Below, piece after piece: positions 34,125 through 45,670 of a DNA stretch of 64,000 nucleotides. The notes under the pieces are model-generated. The model was not told the DNA's origin. It was given only the letters and a program-made list of their open reading frames with translations, and made no database searches. Position 1 is the first letter of the stretch, and each line of letters opens with the position of its first letter. The DNA is from Trifolium pratense (taxonomy: Eukaryota; Streptophyta; Magnoliopsida; Fabales; Fabaceae), in NCBI RefSeq assembly GCF_020283565.1, contig NC_060060.1, forward strand, positions 49,092,015 to 49,156,014. Reading direction: 5' to 3'. A program made the translations under genes and the position numbers.

Positions 34125-36575
34125 CTAGAGCATGTAATAGTACTGGCTTTGGTAGAACTTCTTCCGATTGCTGGATGTGGAAGGAGCATGGAGGGTAGTT
34201 CTAACACCAATGAAAGGGGTGAGCTTAAAGTAAATGGTCCTATTGTTGGATGCCTCAGTAACGCCAAATTTAACAACTACATCCTTAGCCAAATTATGCA
34301 CCTTGCAAACATCTCCCCATTGACCTGAAATCTTGCAGTTGATATAAGGGGCATTGTCAAACTTGAGATCACAGTGATTCCATGTATTACCAAGCCAATC
34401 AATTAATCTGAGTTGAGTCTCCTCATTAGGCAGTGCATTTTGACAGAAACCTCTCCAATAGAGCGTCTGTTGAATAATTAACCAACATTTTAGCCATGAA
34501 TAAAAAGTACTAATGATCTTGTAGCATGAGAAATGAAACATACCAAAGTCCCAGTATGGACATCAGAAATAGTGAGAGTTTTCTCAAGACTATGTGCAAA
34601 AACTCTTGGAAGAACAAAGTAGGGAATAGGTCCATTTGAAGATGATTCAAGAAAAGGTTTTTCCAACATGAGTTTATATGGAGGAGTTTTATGAGGATAG
34701 GTGATCTCCATGCCAGTAATGAATCGAACCCGGATGAAAAAACAAAAGGACTGATGAGCAAAAGAGTAATCCAAGCGCCAGCGTTGATGTTATAAAAATC
34801 TCTCAACCGAGACCAGCCATGAGTGAAATATATTTCTGAATTGTTCTTTTTGAGTACAGATACTTGGATTTGGTTTTCGTTGATGTCCTGTAAAAAAAAT
34901 GTATCACCAATGTACTGACCAACAACACGTGCATAAATTTCCGGTAGCTTCCCTCGATTCTACATAATAACCACAACATTAAGAGGAGGAGAATGGAAAG
35001 GGCTTTAAATTACCAACAAATCAAAATATATAGACCAAGTTAGTTTATTCTAAGAGTTGGCTAAAATGTTCACAATATACTTGCTAACTTATTTCAGGAT
35101 TCAATGTGTCAATGAAGAGGTCATTAGCAAGGTTGAGTTTATCCAAATTGGTAATTAAAAATGACTTGTCTAAAATTCTACACCCTATCTTATTTCACAA
35201 TATGTAATGATCAACAAAGTGATATGTATAGACCAAGCCAAGTAAATCTGAGTTCATTCAAGCATGCTAGCTTATTTTGAAATATAATGTATAAATGCCC
35301 TCAGTTCTTATCCATTCTACACAATAATCACAATATTAACAGCAAGTAAATGAAAAGGCCATGAAATGATTGTCAAAGGAAAATAGATAGATCAGGCTGA
35401 TAATACACACTATTAGATCATTCAAGTCTGGAATTTAAAAACGTCTTAGCTATAATCACAATATTAAGAGCAAGGGAATGGAAAGGCCATGAAATGAATA
35501 AAAAAGCAAAACAGATAATCCAAGTTAGATCACCCTGAGTTCATTCAAGCTGAAACAATTAAGAATGTCTTAGCTAAAACACCCTCATAGTTTTTTCTAC
35601 ACCATCTACAATTCCAGAATTGGTACCCAAAAAACATCCAAAAAAAAACACTATTGCTTACTTTCATGGGATTGTACTCCATATACCCTGTTCTTGTCAT
35701 CATGGAGTAAGGACGAATATCAGGATGCGTCTTGTCGTAGCGATGGTTCATATCTATACAATAAAGAAGTTCAACATAAAAATAAGGAAATTATCAAAAT
35801 GAAAAGTGGAAGTCAGCATGGATAGCAGAGTTAAATAGCAAGTATAGATTGTCTAGATCATAATCATGGTTTAAAACTAATCCAACCAGTACTCATGTCA
35901 AATGAAATTATTTTAACACAAAACTAAAAGGACTGATGTATCTATTATAAAAGATAGATGATGAAGTTATTTTGGTTGTTCTTGAGGACCATTTTCATTA
36001 ATAATCAACAAAGCAAAAGAGACATACATGCAGTCACTATTCAGAGGTTAGCTCGATGTAGATTAAAAATGCAAGGAATGTAATATATGGAATAAGTAGA
36101 AACATTAAGAGAGGAAACCATAAGTGATGAAAATTCAGGATTCAATAGCATTCAAATCCAAACTAAAAACATATATAGAACAATAAATTAGCAAGGAACA
36201 CTAAAATATATTTACAAATATAATATCCACATATCCACGAATCACAAACATAATCAAAAACCTATCTCATTAAGCTAAAAACATATCAACTGGCGGGACT
36301 AACCTATTTAGTTTGCTAGCTTATATTACATGGATTCTACCTTAAACCCTAAAGTCAAATCTGTTAGTTATACCATGATAATAACCATAATCAACGTTAT
36401 TGACCAGCAAGATCATAAATTTATGGCAAAAACAAACAGAAAATAAATCAAGAGATGGAAAACCTTTAGCAGGTTCGATGTAATTATCAGCATCGTCACC
36501 ATTTGCAACACCATCACGAGCTTTGGCATTCAAGAAATCAGCAGGAGCTTCGGCTATGTCAGGTAGGTTGGACAT
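34125..36575 (-). pseudogene. B3-domain-like protein gene fragment with frameshift
   Basis: Exons 36575-36464, 35753-35662, 34959-34544 and 34466-34125 join in phase with GT-AG introns. They start MSNLPDIAEAPADF and end at TAG 34125-34127. The segments RGKLPEIYARVVGQYIGDTF, EIYFTHGWSRLRDFYNI, FCQNALPNEETQLRLIDWLG and TIYFKLTPFIGVRTTLHAP resemble a two-B3-domain family common in legumes; B3 domains bind DNA. A one-base loss near 34758-34766, after GAWITLL, shifts the frame, so the protein cannot be made whole. The first exon starts only about 77 bp downstream of a TIC62 exon, so the 5' end may be chimeric. The family call rests on motif memory. Confidence 0.65.
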
Positions 36576-36651
36576 TTTTTGGATGAATCTCGCAGATGGG
36601 ATTGTCACTGCATAAAATGTATTTTATGAGGAAGTACTTACCTTAGGCGGA

Positions 36652-37801
36652 TAAATGTAAGGTCGTTGAGAAGGTATTTTTGCAAGAAGTATAAACTAAA
36701 GAGATGACAAATCAACAATCCAGGATCTATCTATCAGAAGTTAACAACAGCCAGGGTTTTGCTAGTCCAATGTGTAGCTAGGTGAAGGAGAAAAGAGAAG
36801 TGACTTATTCACATCCAGTATTGTCCAAATATTGAAAAAAGATGCACACTGACTATATGCGGGAAGACAATTAATCACATATGCCTCAAAAAGAATATAA
36901 GAAATATAAACTGCATCAACAAATTGAATCTTGGATTGCAAAGAAATCATTTATTCTGGCATAAATTCCAAACAATGATATAATTTTTTTACCATAAACA
37001 TAATAAACTACATTCACTTGTATTGTTAAAAGTTAGTATGCATCCAAAACACCCCTTGGACAGTGGCTGACCCAACCAAGTATGTACAAGCATGATTGTC
37101 AAGTCAAACTCATGAGTTTCTTCTATGTAGGAACTAAGTTGAACTGTTTATAAACTCATTTATTAGGAAACTAAGTTGAACTCTTGTGGACTCGTTTGAA
37201 CCCACTCAAAGTCACAAGAGTTTTGTGATTTTGATGAGAATGTAAAATCAGGACCAAAACCATGCAAAAAGAAGACATTTCACCATATCAACTTCCATAT
37301 ATCTACATATCTTAAATAGATAGCTACATACACGAAAAAAATTACATGACAATAAGTACCTGAAGGTTTGAAACCTGACCCCCAAATAAAGTATCTTCAG
37401 TTGATAGGGTTACATTATGAGTTTCCTTGTAAGCATCGGTAGGCCGCTCCATGCCTCCAGGTCTCACTATCTGAAAAAGAGTGACACAGCCATAACATTA
37501 TAATAAGATAATTAGGACCCTGCGCCGTGCTTCGGCGAAATTAGTATCACAATGACTTACTGTGTATGGAAGTCCACTTGCTAGCAATGCTTCTTCTGCC
37601 TTTCTTTTCCAACACAAGACTCCCCAAAATAAACTATAGAAATAGAACTAAGCAATCGGTTAAACTGCTTTATGATGTAAACATGATCCTCGAGAAAGTT
37701 TTCGTACTCACTTGAGAATAGCTGCAGGAAAACCAAATTTGTTTGTTCCCAATGAAGTAACCAATATGAAGTGATTTACTTTGGCAACAGTTGCTGCATC
37801 A
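36652..37801 (-). pseudogene. TIC62 gene fragment (four partial exons)
   Basis: Exon pieces in order: about 37801-37712 (VAKVNHFILVTSLGTNKFGF), 37633-37561 (FWGVLCWKRKAEEALLASGL), 37470-37360 (IVRPGGMERPTDAYKETHN, then EDTLFGGQVSNLQ) and 36695-36652 (LLAKIPSQRPYIYPPK). These match the NADPH-binding Rossmann region of TIC62, a plastid inner-envelope and thylakoid protein that docks ferredoxin-NADP reductase. The transit peptide, the first half, at least one internal exon and the C-terminal repeats are missing. Splice sites are kept, so it was copied from genomic DNA, not from mRNA. It cannot encode TIC62. Confidence 0.85.
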
Positions 37802-38932
37802 TGATAGAATGAACAAAAATATTGCTTTCACCATTTAGGCCTAAAACAAATAATCACTGAAATTAATATAAATATAATGAAAGCTTTTCTATTACCAGCA
37901 TCAAGTGAAAGTGCAATTCAATGAGGCAATCAATCAAACTTGTAAAAGGAGAATTAATTAAAACTGTAAAATTTACACAAAAAGTAGTAAAATAATAAAG
38001 ATTTGATCAAAGAATAAAGTGGAATATTGTTAAGAGTTAATATAGACTTACAGTAGTAGGAGTAGATATCAGTTCATCTTGCGTTGCATTTGCATCTACA
38101 ATCATGCCACTTGATGCCTGGATAGTGCTTATGCAAAGATTTGAAGCATCAACCAATCAGAGTGCAAACTGTCCAAGCAAATTTAAAATGCATGATGTAA
38201 GTATGCAAACTCAAAATCAATATTGTCCAAGCAAGTGATGACAGGTCAAAGAGGCAAATAGGAAACATAATAGAGCTGAAACATGACATATAAGAGCCTT
38301 ACCTCAAATGATATCCATGAATGCCGCTCTCATGTTTGGATATACCTAAATGATGGCAAAATATTTTGCAAAGCCTTGTTAGTTGATACAAACAAATTAG
38401 TTTGAAGACAATTTCAGATATCAGTATTTCCACACAAGGCAAAATAGAAGGGTATAAATTATTAATAACAGCCTCATATTCTCCTATCAAACTCAAAAGA
38501 CCGCCATGATGTTTCTGCTCGGCAGTAGCAATCCTTACAGAGGCAACACAGGCTTGCCGGTAGCAAAAGACCAATTATTCAACAATACAAGCCCACAAAG
38601 CACTAGTAATCGATTCTCCACCCAAACTTCAGTAGATCATAATTGTAATTAACCAAGATATTTAAGAATACCCGTCTATGAGCTGTGGTCTATTGTCATC
38701 ACTGAATCTGTTAACCAGTGGTGGATATAAGTTATAGTTTGTGAGGGCAACTGCCACTACTCCTCTAGTGGATTTTTAATAGAAATGTATATAAATTGTT
38801 CTATTCCCTCATCAATAATCAACTGTTTCAAGTTTCCCGCGGTTACTCATTAATTAACAATTTGTGCAAAAAAATTACGAAGGCAAAATTACTCGTTAAC
38901 TACCAGTGATAACCCAAGGAACCAGAGGGGAG
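37802..38932 (-). other. Helitron interior between TIC62 and HMG-CoA lyase fragments
   Basis: Two short minus-strand stretches look exon-like but are not recognised: ASSGMIVDANATQDELIST at about 38050-38130 and CVASVRIATAEQKHHGGLLS at about 38490-38560. They may come from a fourth source gene. The rest is AT-rich. Confidence 0.4.
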
Positions 38933-39903
38933 CATTAAGCATGTACACAACATCTTCGGTAGCTACATTTCCCGAAGCCCCCTTAGCATATGGAGAACCA
39001 CCAAGACCAGCAACTGAAGAATCAACTGCGCTTATTCCCATCTGTTTATATGAATACAAACCAATGATGTCAATTAATAATTGTGACTACCAAATCATAA
39101 AAAGCAGACCCAGTTTAAACCTATATTCTAGAAAAAATATGCTTCTGATTTGTTACAGCTGGAAAATCCTGAATTTGCCAGTCATGTATCTCAAGCTGTC
39201 CGATCTAAAGATAGGATCGCTCATGTTTCAACTCAGTCAAGCACTTTCAAAGTATGCAGTTGCAACATGATCTGTTTGATCTTAATAAGGCAGCCCTGAG
39301 AAAAATGGCTGCGACAAATTCAAAATTTTCCAACTACCAAAAATCCAAGTGAATTTCCATTAATTATAGTGGTTTGAAGGTTGGTTAACTTACTTGGAGG
39401 GATACAAGAATGTTTGAAAGGGATTGCCCATATGTGTCATGGAAGTGAACAGTAAGCTTTTCCGTTGGTACAACCGCCATTACAGCCAAAAGCATTGGAA
39501 CTACTGTGCCTGATCACGAAAGAAACAGAAAATTCTCAGAAAAAAGAATGTATATTCCAGATTAAGAGAAAAAAACACAGTTTGGCATTAATCTCACAAT
39601 TCTTCCCAGTCTCAATTCAATATTTGACAGACGTATACTCTTTTCACTGTTTTCAATTATTTGTAGAGAAATGGTGAGAATAACATTTATGTTATTAAAT
39701 GTTAATAAATCTTTGAAAAAATGAAATGGTAAAAATAGGGTAACATTTTTGTAAAATAAAGTCATCTTAACTCATTACCTGGTGTGCCTACCCCAATTGT
39801 GTCACCAAGTGAGATTTCAAAGCAACCCATATCATATAGTTCTTTAGCCACATAAGCTACTTTTGATGGAGACACTGGGCATCCAACAACGCATGATACA
39901 TAC
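38933..39903 (-). pseudogene. Hydroxymethylglutaryl-CoA lyase gene fragment (three exons)
   Basis: Exons 39903-39779 ([20 protein letters not shown], then [17 protein letters not shown]), 39509-39394 (VHFHDTYGQSLSNILVSLQ) and 39041 to about 38933 ([20 protein letters not shown], then [16 protein letters not shown]). These cover the C-terminal half of the TIM-barrel, including the HFHD metal-site motif and the G-rich active-site loop. That loop reads GGSPYAKG where active enzymes have GGCPYAKG, so the catalytic Cys is lost. A 5-residue gap follows GCPV. Homology stops at the donor site after MLN. Neither start nor end of the gene is present. The enzyme cleaves HMG-CoA to acetyl-CoA and acetoacetate in leucine breakdown. 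Confidence 0.88.
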
Positions 39904-40806
39904 CTACCAAAGTTAAATACAGAACATTGATTGGAATAAGCAGAACAGAAACAGAATTTCTCTGTCCATAAAATTTACAATATAAACAAACACAAAGGGA
40001 CTTTCACTTGTGTAACTGGTAGACCTTGATGGCTTAACCAGATTGTATTTCAAACAGAAAATGGTCTTCACCAGCGCCAAATTATCTCAAAACAGCAATA
40101 ACAATGACAAAAAAAGCATACCAAGAAACTGATCCTCTTTAGTACATGAGATAATGTCATGGAAAGACATGAACTCAAACTGATTTGCCGGTATTTTAGT
40201 GTCTGTGACTTTGAACACTTTAGTATAGAGTCAAACTGTCTCCTAATGCCACACCTACATAAGAAAAAGTTTCCCAATAAGGATCTATCATTTCCTAATT
40301 AACAAAGAAAAGAACAATAAATTGAAATAAGATCAATATGAGATCTGACATATGAAGATAGTGCAAATTAAAGAGAAGACTCTCACCACCAAGTTTGAGT
40401 TTCATTTTCTTGTCTCCAATAGCATTAAGAGCAGACAATCCAACAACGACACTTACAATGGGATTAACAACAAAACCTCACAATCTAGTAAGCAATTTTG
40501 TGATAAACTATATAAATACCAATTGATAAAAATTCAATTTTATCATTGGAATGCTTCCTGCAAAAAATAAAAATAAATAAAAAATAAAAAAAAAACGAAA
40601 AATGTTTGAAAGAGAGATGAGATTTTTCTAGTCACCTGAGTTTATTGACATCCAAAGATCAAATTTCATGGAGGAGCCTTATCCTTCCATGGAGCCTGCA
40701 AAAAAACAACATATAAATCCAATTAGAGAGATGAATATTTGACAAATTGAGAAAGATGAAATCTAGAGGATGAATTTGGAGATACATCACCATCCACCAT
40801 AACCAC
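39904..40806 (-). other. Helitron interior, no gene recognised
   Basis: AT-rich, intron-like sequence upstream of the HMG-CoA lyase exons. It could be donor intron. A poly-A-rich tract lies at 40562-40600. Confidence 0.4.
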
Positions 40807-42021
40807 TGTAACGACCCAATTTTCATATTATTATTTTTATGTGTTAAAATATTTTATGGAAAATGCTAAACAGTGCCCCCGGGGCACTAGTTAAGCATGT
40901 TAAAATAGAAATTTTGTCTCGAAATGCGTGCATTCAATGCCTCAAAAGTATAAAAAGTTGTCTTTTCAATATAAATTTTATTTTTTATTTCCTTTTTAGG
41001 TAAGCTTAACAAGTGCCCCGGGGGCACTGTTTAGCATGACCCATATTTTATTTAACGTGGAATTTTAATTAAGTTAATAACTAGGGTTATTTATCGAGTA
41101 CTTTAGTTATTAAGCGGGTAGAGTGAGTTAACGCGTTATTGGGCCAAGCCAATTGGGCTTGAGGCCCAATGGGCCTTGTGAGTGTGAGGGGGCGCCCATA
41201 AGGGCATAGTGAGGAAGAGAATTCATTTCTCATGTTCCTTTTGTGTTCTTGAGAGGAGAAGAGAGAGCTTGAGGAGCTAGGGCAAGGGGAAAGCTAGAGA
41301 TTCTAGATCTTCGTCGTGTTTTCTTCGAATCCAGGTAAGAGAGTAGATTTCATATTCGTGGGTGACTCGAGGAAGGGGAGAATGTCGATTTCTCCTCACC
41401 CGAACTTCCTCCACGAACCATCATGACCATAATCTGAACAATGTATTTGTTGATGTTTTGGTATTGTCCGAGACGACGTGAAATTATATGTTTGGTGTAT
41501 TTTGTGGATGATTGATTAGGTGATAAATGAAGTATATGCATGATATATGAATATGCATGAATGATGGTGATGTATATGTATAATGTATGATTATGCATGT
41601 TTTTATGAAGAAGTGTTTAAGTACCATTTACTTACACTTGTATATTTTGAGTATGTTATCTAACTCTCTTTTATGTGTTATGTGCTGGACCGTTGGGGGT
41701 CCAGATTTTACAGGATTTTGTGGTATTCGATGTCGAGTCGTCGGTGAAGCTCCGCTCTGATTGTGACACGGGAAAAGGGGTTTTATATGTATATAGAGTC
41801 TCCTTATCTAGGTTGTTTTGTATAGCTAATAAATACATTAGTTGATTTAACATTTGTATAAACAAGTATTTTTACTAATTAACCACATTAGTATTATTTT
41901 GGTAGAGGAGTGTAATACTCGAACCGATATTCAATAAATTAAATGTGATTTTTCCGTTGCGTATTTTGAAAAAGAATTTTACTAAGGTAGAAATATATAA
42001 ATAATGGGTTTGGGTGTTACA
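40807..42021. repeat. Second solo LTR of the same family, 1215 bp, opposite orientation
   Basis: Begins TGTAACGACCCAATTTTC and ends GGGTTTGGGTGTTACA, flanked by a perfect 5-bp duplication ACCAC (40802-40806, 42022-42026). It matches the copy at 31588-33870 in inverted orientation at both ends and in the middle (GTTCGAGTATTACACTCC, GGACCCCCAACGGTCCAG-like words), but lacks that copy's two tandem arrays. It contains a nested MITE at 40858-41042. Confidence 0.87.
40858..41042. mobile_element. 185-bp Mutator-like MITE nested in the solo LTR
   Basis: Inverted ends with ATGCTAAACAGTGCCCCCGG and the mirror sequence at the right, flanked by a perfect 9-bp duplication ATATTTTAT (40849-40857, 41043-41051). 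The same family occurs at 60991-61174, in the KEA intron. Confidence 0.9.
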
Positions 42022-42773
42022 ACCACCACACATCACCACCACCTCCAATCTTCAACCATCCTCACCAAGAAAAAAAAAGCAACGAAAAAAATAAAAAAAA
42101 TAATAAATAGAGCATAGAAATTAAGATGGAACCAGAGAAAGAAGGAGCAAGAAGCTTAGTCTCCACAAACCGCCACAAGAACTCTCTCGGCCGGAACTCC
42201 TCCTCCTCGCCGGAACTTCTCTCCCGTCGGCAAATATTCTCTCACTCGGCCACTCCGTCACTCTCACGAGTGGTTGATTTGTAGATGGTGTGGAGGTTGT
42301 TGTGTGGATGTTATGGTGAAGATGAGATGGGGAGTGCAGAGAGAAAGAGAGATGAAAGTGTGAGAGGAAGGTGAGAAAGAGCTAGAGCGTACGAGAGAGA
42401 GGGGGAAGAGAGAGAAAAAAAACTCCACAAATGAACAAAAATTGGGAAAGCAATCTTAAAACCACAATTGTTTCCATAAACCACTTGTGCCAATTGTTTG
42501 CATAAATCAGCAATACCAGTTGTTTGCATAAACCAGCAATACCTGTTGTTTGCATAAACCAGCAGTTATAGGAGAGGTCCACATGAGACATCTGGCAAAG
42601 AATTATTTGAATGAATGTAATGAAGAGGATTGAACCCTAAAATGAAATGAAACCCTAAATGGCATGGCAAGATGTGGTTGGTCAGAAGAAACAAATGTAG
42701 AGGATTGATTGGACAAGAATTTAGGGTTAGGAAAAAGGACTTGGAAAACATCTGATCCTTTAGTATATAAAGA
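42022..42773 (-). other. Helitron 5' portion
   Basis: The minus strand includes a GC-richer stretch (about 42150-42270, with CGGCCGAGAG and CGGCGAGGAGGAG) that looks like the 5' leader of a captured gene. A direct repeat of TTGTTTGCATAAACCAGCA (three copies at about 42490-42560) follows. No coding region is certain. Confidence 0.45.
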
Positions 42774-43996
42774 TTAGTTTCTTTTTAAAAAGATAAAGGT
42801 CCAACTACTATGTCACAACAAAATGTCTATGTAACATAATTCTTAAATGAGTTAATTAGTAAAATGATCCCTTATTTTTGGTTTCAGATTGGTCCATTAA
42901 GAAAAAAAAATCCGAATAGATTCCTTAAAAAAAAATGGTTTGAATAGGTCCCTTAAAAAAAAGTGTTAATAGGTCCGAAAATAATATTATGAAAGAGAGA
43001 GAGTTTATGTTGGTGATTAAATAATAAGAGGATTTTGACTCTCGGTTTAACATGCAACAGAAACGTTGCAAGATTAACAAATTTTTTATTTTTTTATTTT
43101 CACCACTAGTATTCGATTTATTGGAACATCTAATCTGATTCGGAGTTTAGTTATACGATGAAGTGGTTTCAATCAATATTAACATGTTTCTATTTTTGAC
43201 CCACGTAACCACGTTGACATTGAATATTTCATGGACTTGGTAATGAAATTGAAAGGAAAAGGGATCATCGTACAATTATAGTGGGAAGGTATAGTGTAAT
43301 TGTAAATTGCAAATCGAAAGGGATTACATGTAAAGGAATTAAATACAATTAAAGTGATAGCAAGTATATTAGAGCGTCATGAGCTGGCAATAGAAAGGAA
43401 TTAATTAGCTAATTTAATTGAAGCAACATAACGTATGGAGAAAATAAAAGAGTCAATTTCCAATTAGCTAATTTAATTGCGTACCAATGCGTCTCAAGTT
43501 GTTACTTGCAGTGCAACGATTACAATAGAGAAGTATCTGTTTCACAGAACATCGACCGCAAGCATTTTTTGTTTGGTTTACAAAGAGCCGGAGATCGAAC
43601 CCAGAACATATAGCATTCTATGTAAATCTTTCACCACTAAACCAAACTTAGTGACTTCGACAACAAGCATTTTGATATATGATAGAGTTTTCACTCTTGA
43701 TAAGGTAATCATTCTTCTCCCTCAAATCGTTTTCGCAATTCATTTACGTGTATGTCTAGTTGATAACCTTAATTAGTCTTAGATTGTGATCGAGTAATTC
43801 TAATGAAGTTCTGGCAAGTAAGCATGACCATTGAATGTAGTTATATTGTCAGTGTGGTGCCATTGTTAGAGATTGACGAAACATGACACATTTATAATCT
43901 TATAATATTTTTTTTTTGAAGGATTATAATCTATAATATAAGCAAGAACTATTTGTCTTTTTTTTTCCTCGAAATTCCTTGCCTCTCATACATCCT
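42774..43996. other. Intergenic DNA with a SINE fragment
   Basis: Holds a minus-strand tRNA-like fragment at about 43550-43655 (AGTTTGGTTTAGTGGTGAAAG as box A, GGGTTCGATCTCC as box B), the same family as scraps near 26228 and 58990. No gene is recognised. Confidence 0.5.
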
Positions 43997-45049
43997 CTAT
44001 TGCGGTGCATTTGACAATTAATTCATTTAATATTTTTATAATTAACATATTTGTATTAAATAAAAAATATTTTAAATTTAAGTTTTACATTATATTTTTG
44101 TCGGTTACAAGAAAAGATTTATAATTTAACCGTTTTAATAATATTATTAAAGGCGACATTATATATTTGACGATTACATTATTAAAGTTGTAACAATAAT
44201 ATTATTTAAAATTATTAAAAAGAAACGTCTCAATATATTATTAATTATCATAAAATCATATTTAATTTTGTGTTTCTATAGCTCACTATAAATATAAATG
44301 ATTTCACCACAACAAATCAACAAAGTCATTTCATTTTTATCCGTATTTGAAAATTTGTATTGTGTTGCTTCTTTTATTTTGTGTGTGAAAACAATGTCTC
44401 TTATGCACGATTTTTTTAATTGGGTTAAGAACATTGATCTGCATGTTCGAAGACCAACTTCAAAGGGTATAGTTTATAGGACATCGATCCTCATTTGATG
44501 TTGGTTTATCAATGTTTCTAATTTTATAATATGTATAATATTCTATGTATATATTAAGTCAAGTTATATATATATATATATATATACACACAAAGTATGA
44601 TACTTATAAATACAATTAACATAGAATATTACTATATAATAAAATTACAAACAACGATAAAACCAACATCAAATGAGGATCGATATCCTATAAACCATAT
44701 CCCTTGAAGTTGGTTTTGACTTTGTGGATTTGTCGTGGAGAAATCATTTATATTTATAGTGAGCTATATAGAAATACAAAATTAAATATGATTTTATGAT
44801 AATTAATATTATATTGAGATATTCTTTTTAATAATTTTAAATAATATAATTGTTACAACTTTAATAATGTAACTGTCAAATGTATAATGTCACATTTAAT
44901 AATATTATTAAAACGGTTAAATTATAAATATTTTCTTGTAACCGATAAAAATATAATGTAAAACTTAAATTTAAAATATTTTTTATTTAATACAAATATT
45001 TTAATTATAAAAATATTAAATGAATTAATTGTCAAATACACCGCAATAG
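43997..45049. repeat. Large foldback element, about 1.05 kb
   Basis: The ends CTATTGCGGTGCATTTGACA and its inverse are at 43997 and 45049. The arms (about 43997-44510 and 44640-45049) are reverse complements and meet at a TA-rich centre near 44564-44587. The left arm carries an extra stretch of about 130 bp (about 44332-44450) not found in the right arm. A short frame at 44298-44498 translates part of that extra stretch and has no known domain. No target duplication was found. Confidence 0.82.
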
Positions 45050-45059
45050 AATAATAGCA

Positions 45060-45670
45060 ATGTGGTGGATGCACTACAAGACTTATGGGCGAATGATGTT
45101 TCATCCAAAGTGCATTTTTGGATGGAGGTTGTTATTAGCGAGACTACCGACTCGTAAGGCTTTGGAGAGAAAAAGAATTATTAGTAATCCGCATGAACTT
45201 TGTTGTGCCTTTTGTTTTAGAGAAGAAGAAGATATCGATCATTTATTTTTTAATTGCTCTCTTTCAATTCAATTGTCGAGAAAGGTGTATGAATGGCTGG
45301 ACGTGAATTTTATAACTTTTGAGGAAGTATGGAAGCATTTCACTACTTTTGGTGATTTGGTGAAGAGTAAGAGTCTTGTTAAAACTCGTCATGTCATTTG
45401 GCTAGCAACCACTTGGAGTATATGGCAAACTCGAAACAACATTATGTTTCGTGGAGATGTGTTTAATTTGGTCTCACTTGTTGATCAAATTATTTTTATT
45501 TCTTGGGTTTGGTTTGTAGGTCGAATAGAACTTAATCCTTCATTTGTATTCTCAGACTGGTGTAACGATCCATTAGCTTGCATTCTAAGCATCTAATGGT
45601 TTTCGCAATTTTTGTAAGGGTTGAGTGCCCCTTGCACACCTTTTAATTCAATCTTTTTGCTTATAAAAAA
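45060..45670 (+). pseudogene. LINE ORF2 C-terminus (zf-RVT) with poly-A tail, 5'-truncated
   Basis: An open frame of 178 codons (45060-45596) reads the zinc-binding reverse-transcriptase tail: FGWRLLLARLPTRKALERK, CAFCFREEEDIDHLFFNC, HVIWLATTWSIWQTRNNIMF. The Cys-x2-Cys...His...Cys pattern is intact. It ends with a poly-A run at about 45666-45674. It starts directly beside the foldback's right end, so the upstream RT and endonuclease are missing. The same family is seen at 28339-31340. Confidence 0.85.

Larger units (their letters stand above)
31516..42773 (-). mobile_element. Probable gene-capturing Helitron, about 11.3 kb with nested insertions
   Basis: On the minus strand the left-hand terminus has an 8-bp stem hairpin, ACCCGTGC-GAT-GCACGGGT (31526-31544), about 10 bases from a 3' end reading GTTACTAT, close to the Helitron CTRR consensus but with a last-base mismatch. 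The opposite terminus reads TCTTTATATACTAAAGG from 42773, preceded by A, as expected for insertion between A and T. Between them, exon fragments of a B3 gene, TIC62 and HMG-CoA lyase all lie on the same strand, a hallmark of Helitron capture. Two solo LTRs (31588-33870 and 40807-42021) add about 3.5 kb. No Rep/helicase gene is seen, so it would be non-autonomous. The imperfect CTRR is the main doubt. Confidence 0.62.

Noticed and set aside
34125..34541. Calling the last B3-like exon a complete gene
   Set aside because: It begins inside an intron and belongs to a spliced, frameshifted pseudogene.
44298..44498. 66-codon frame in the foldback, with a hydrophobic start like a small secreted peptide
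   Set aside because: It spans the arm and the asymmetric insert; no Cys pattern of nodule peptides and no known domain.
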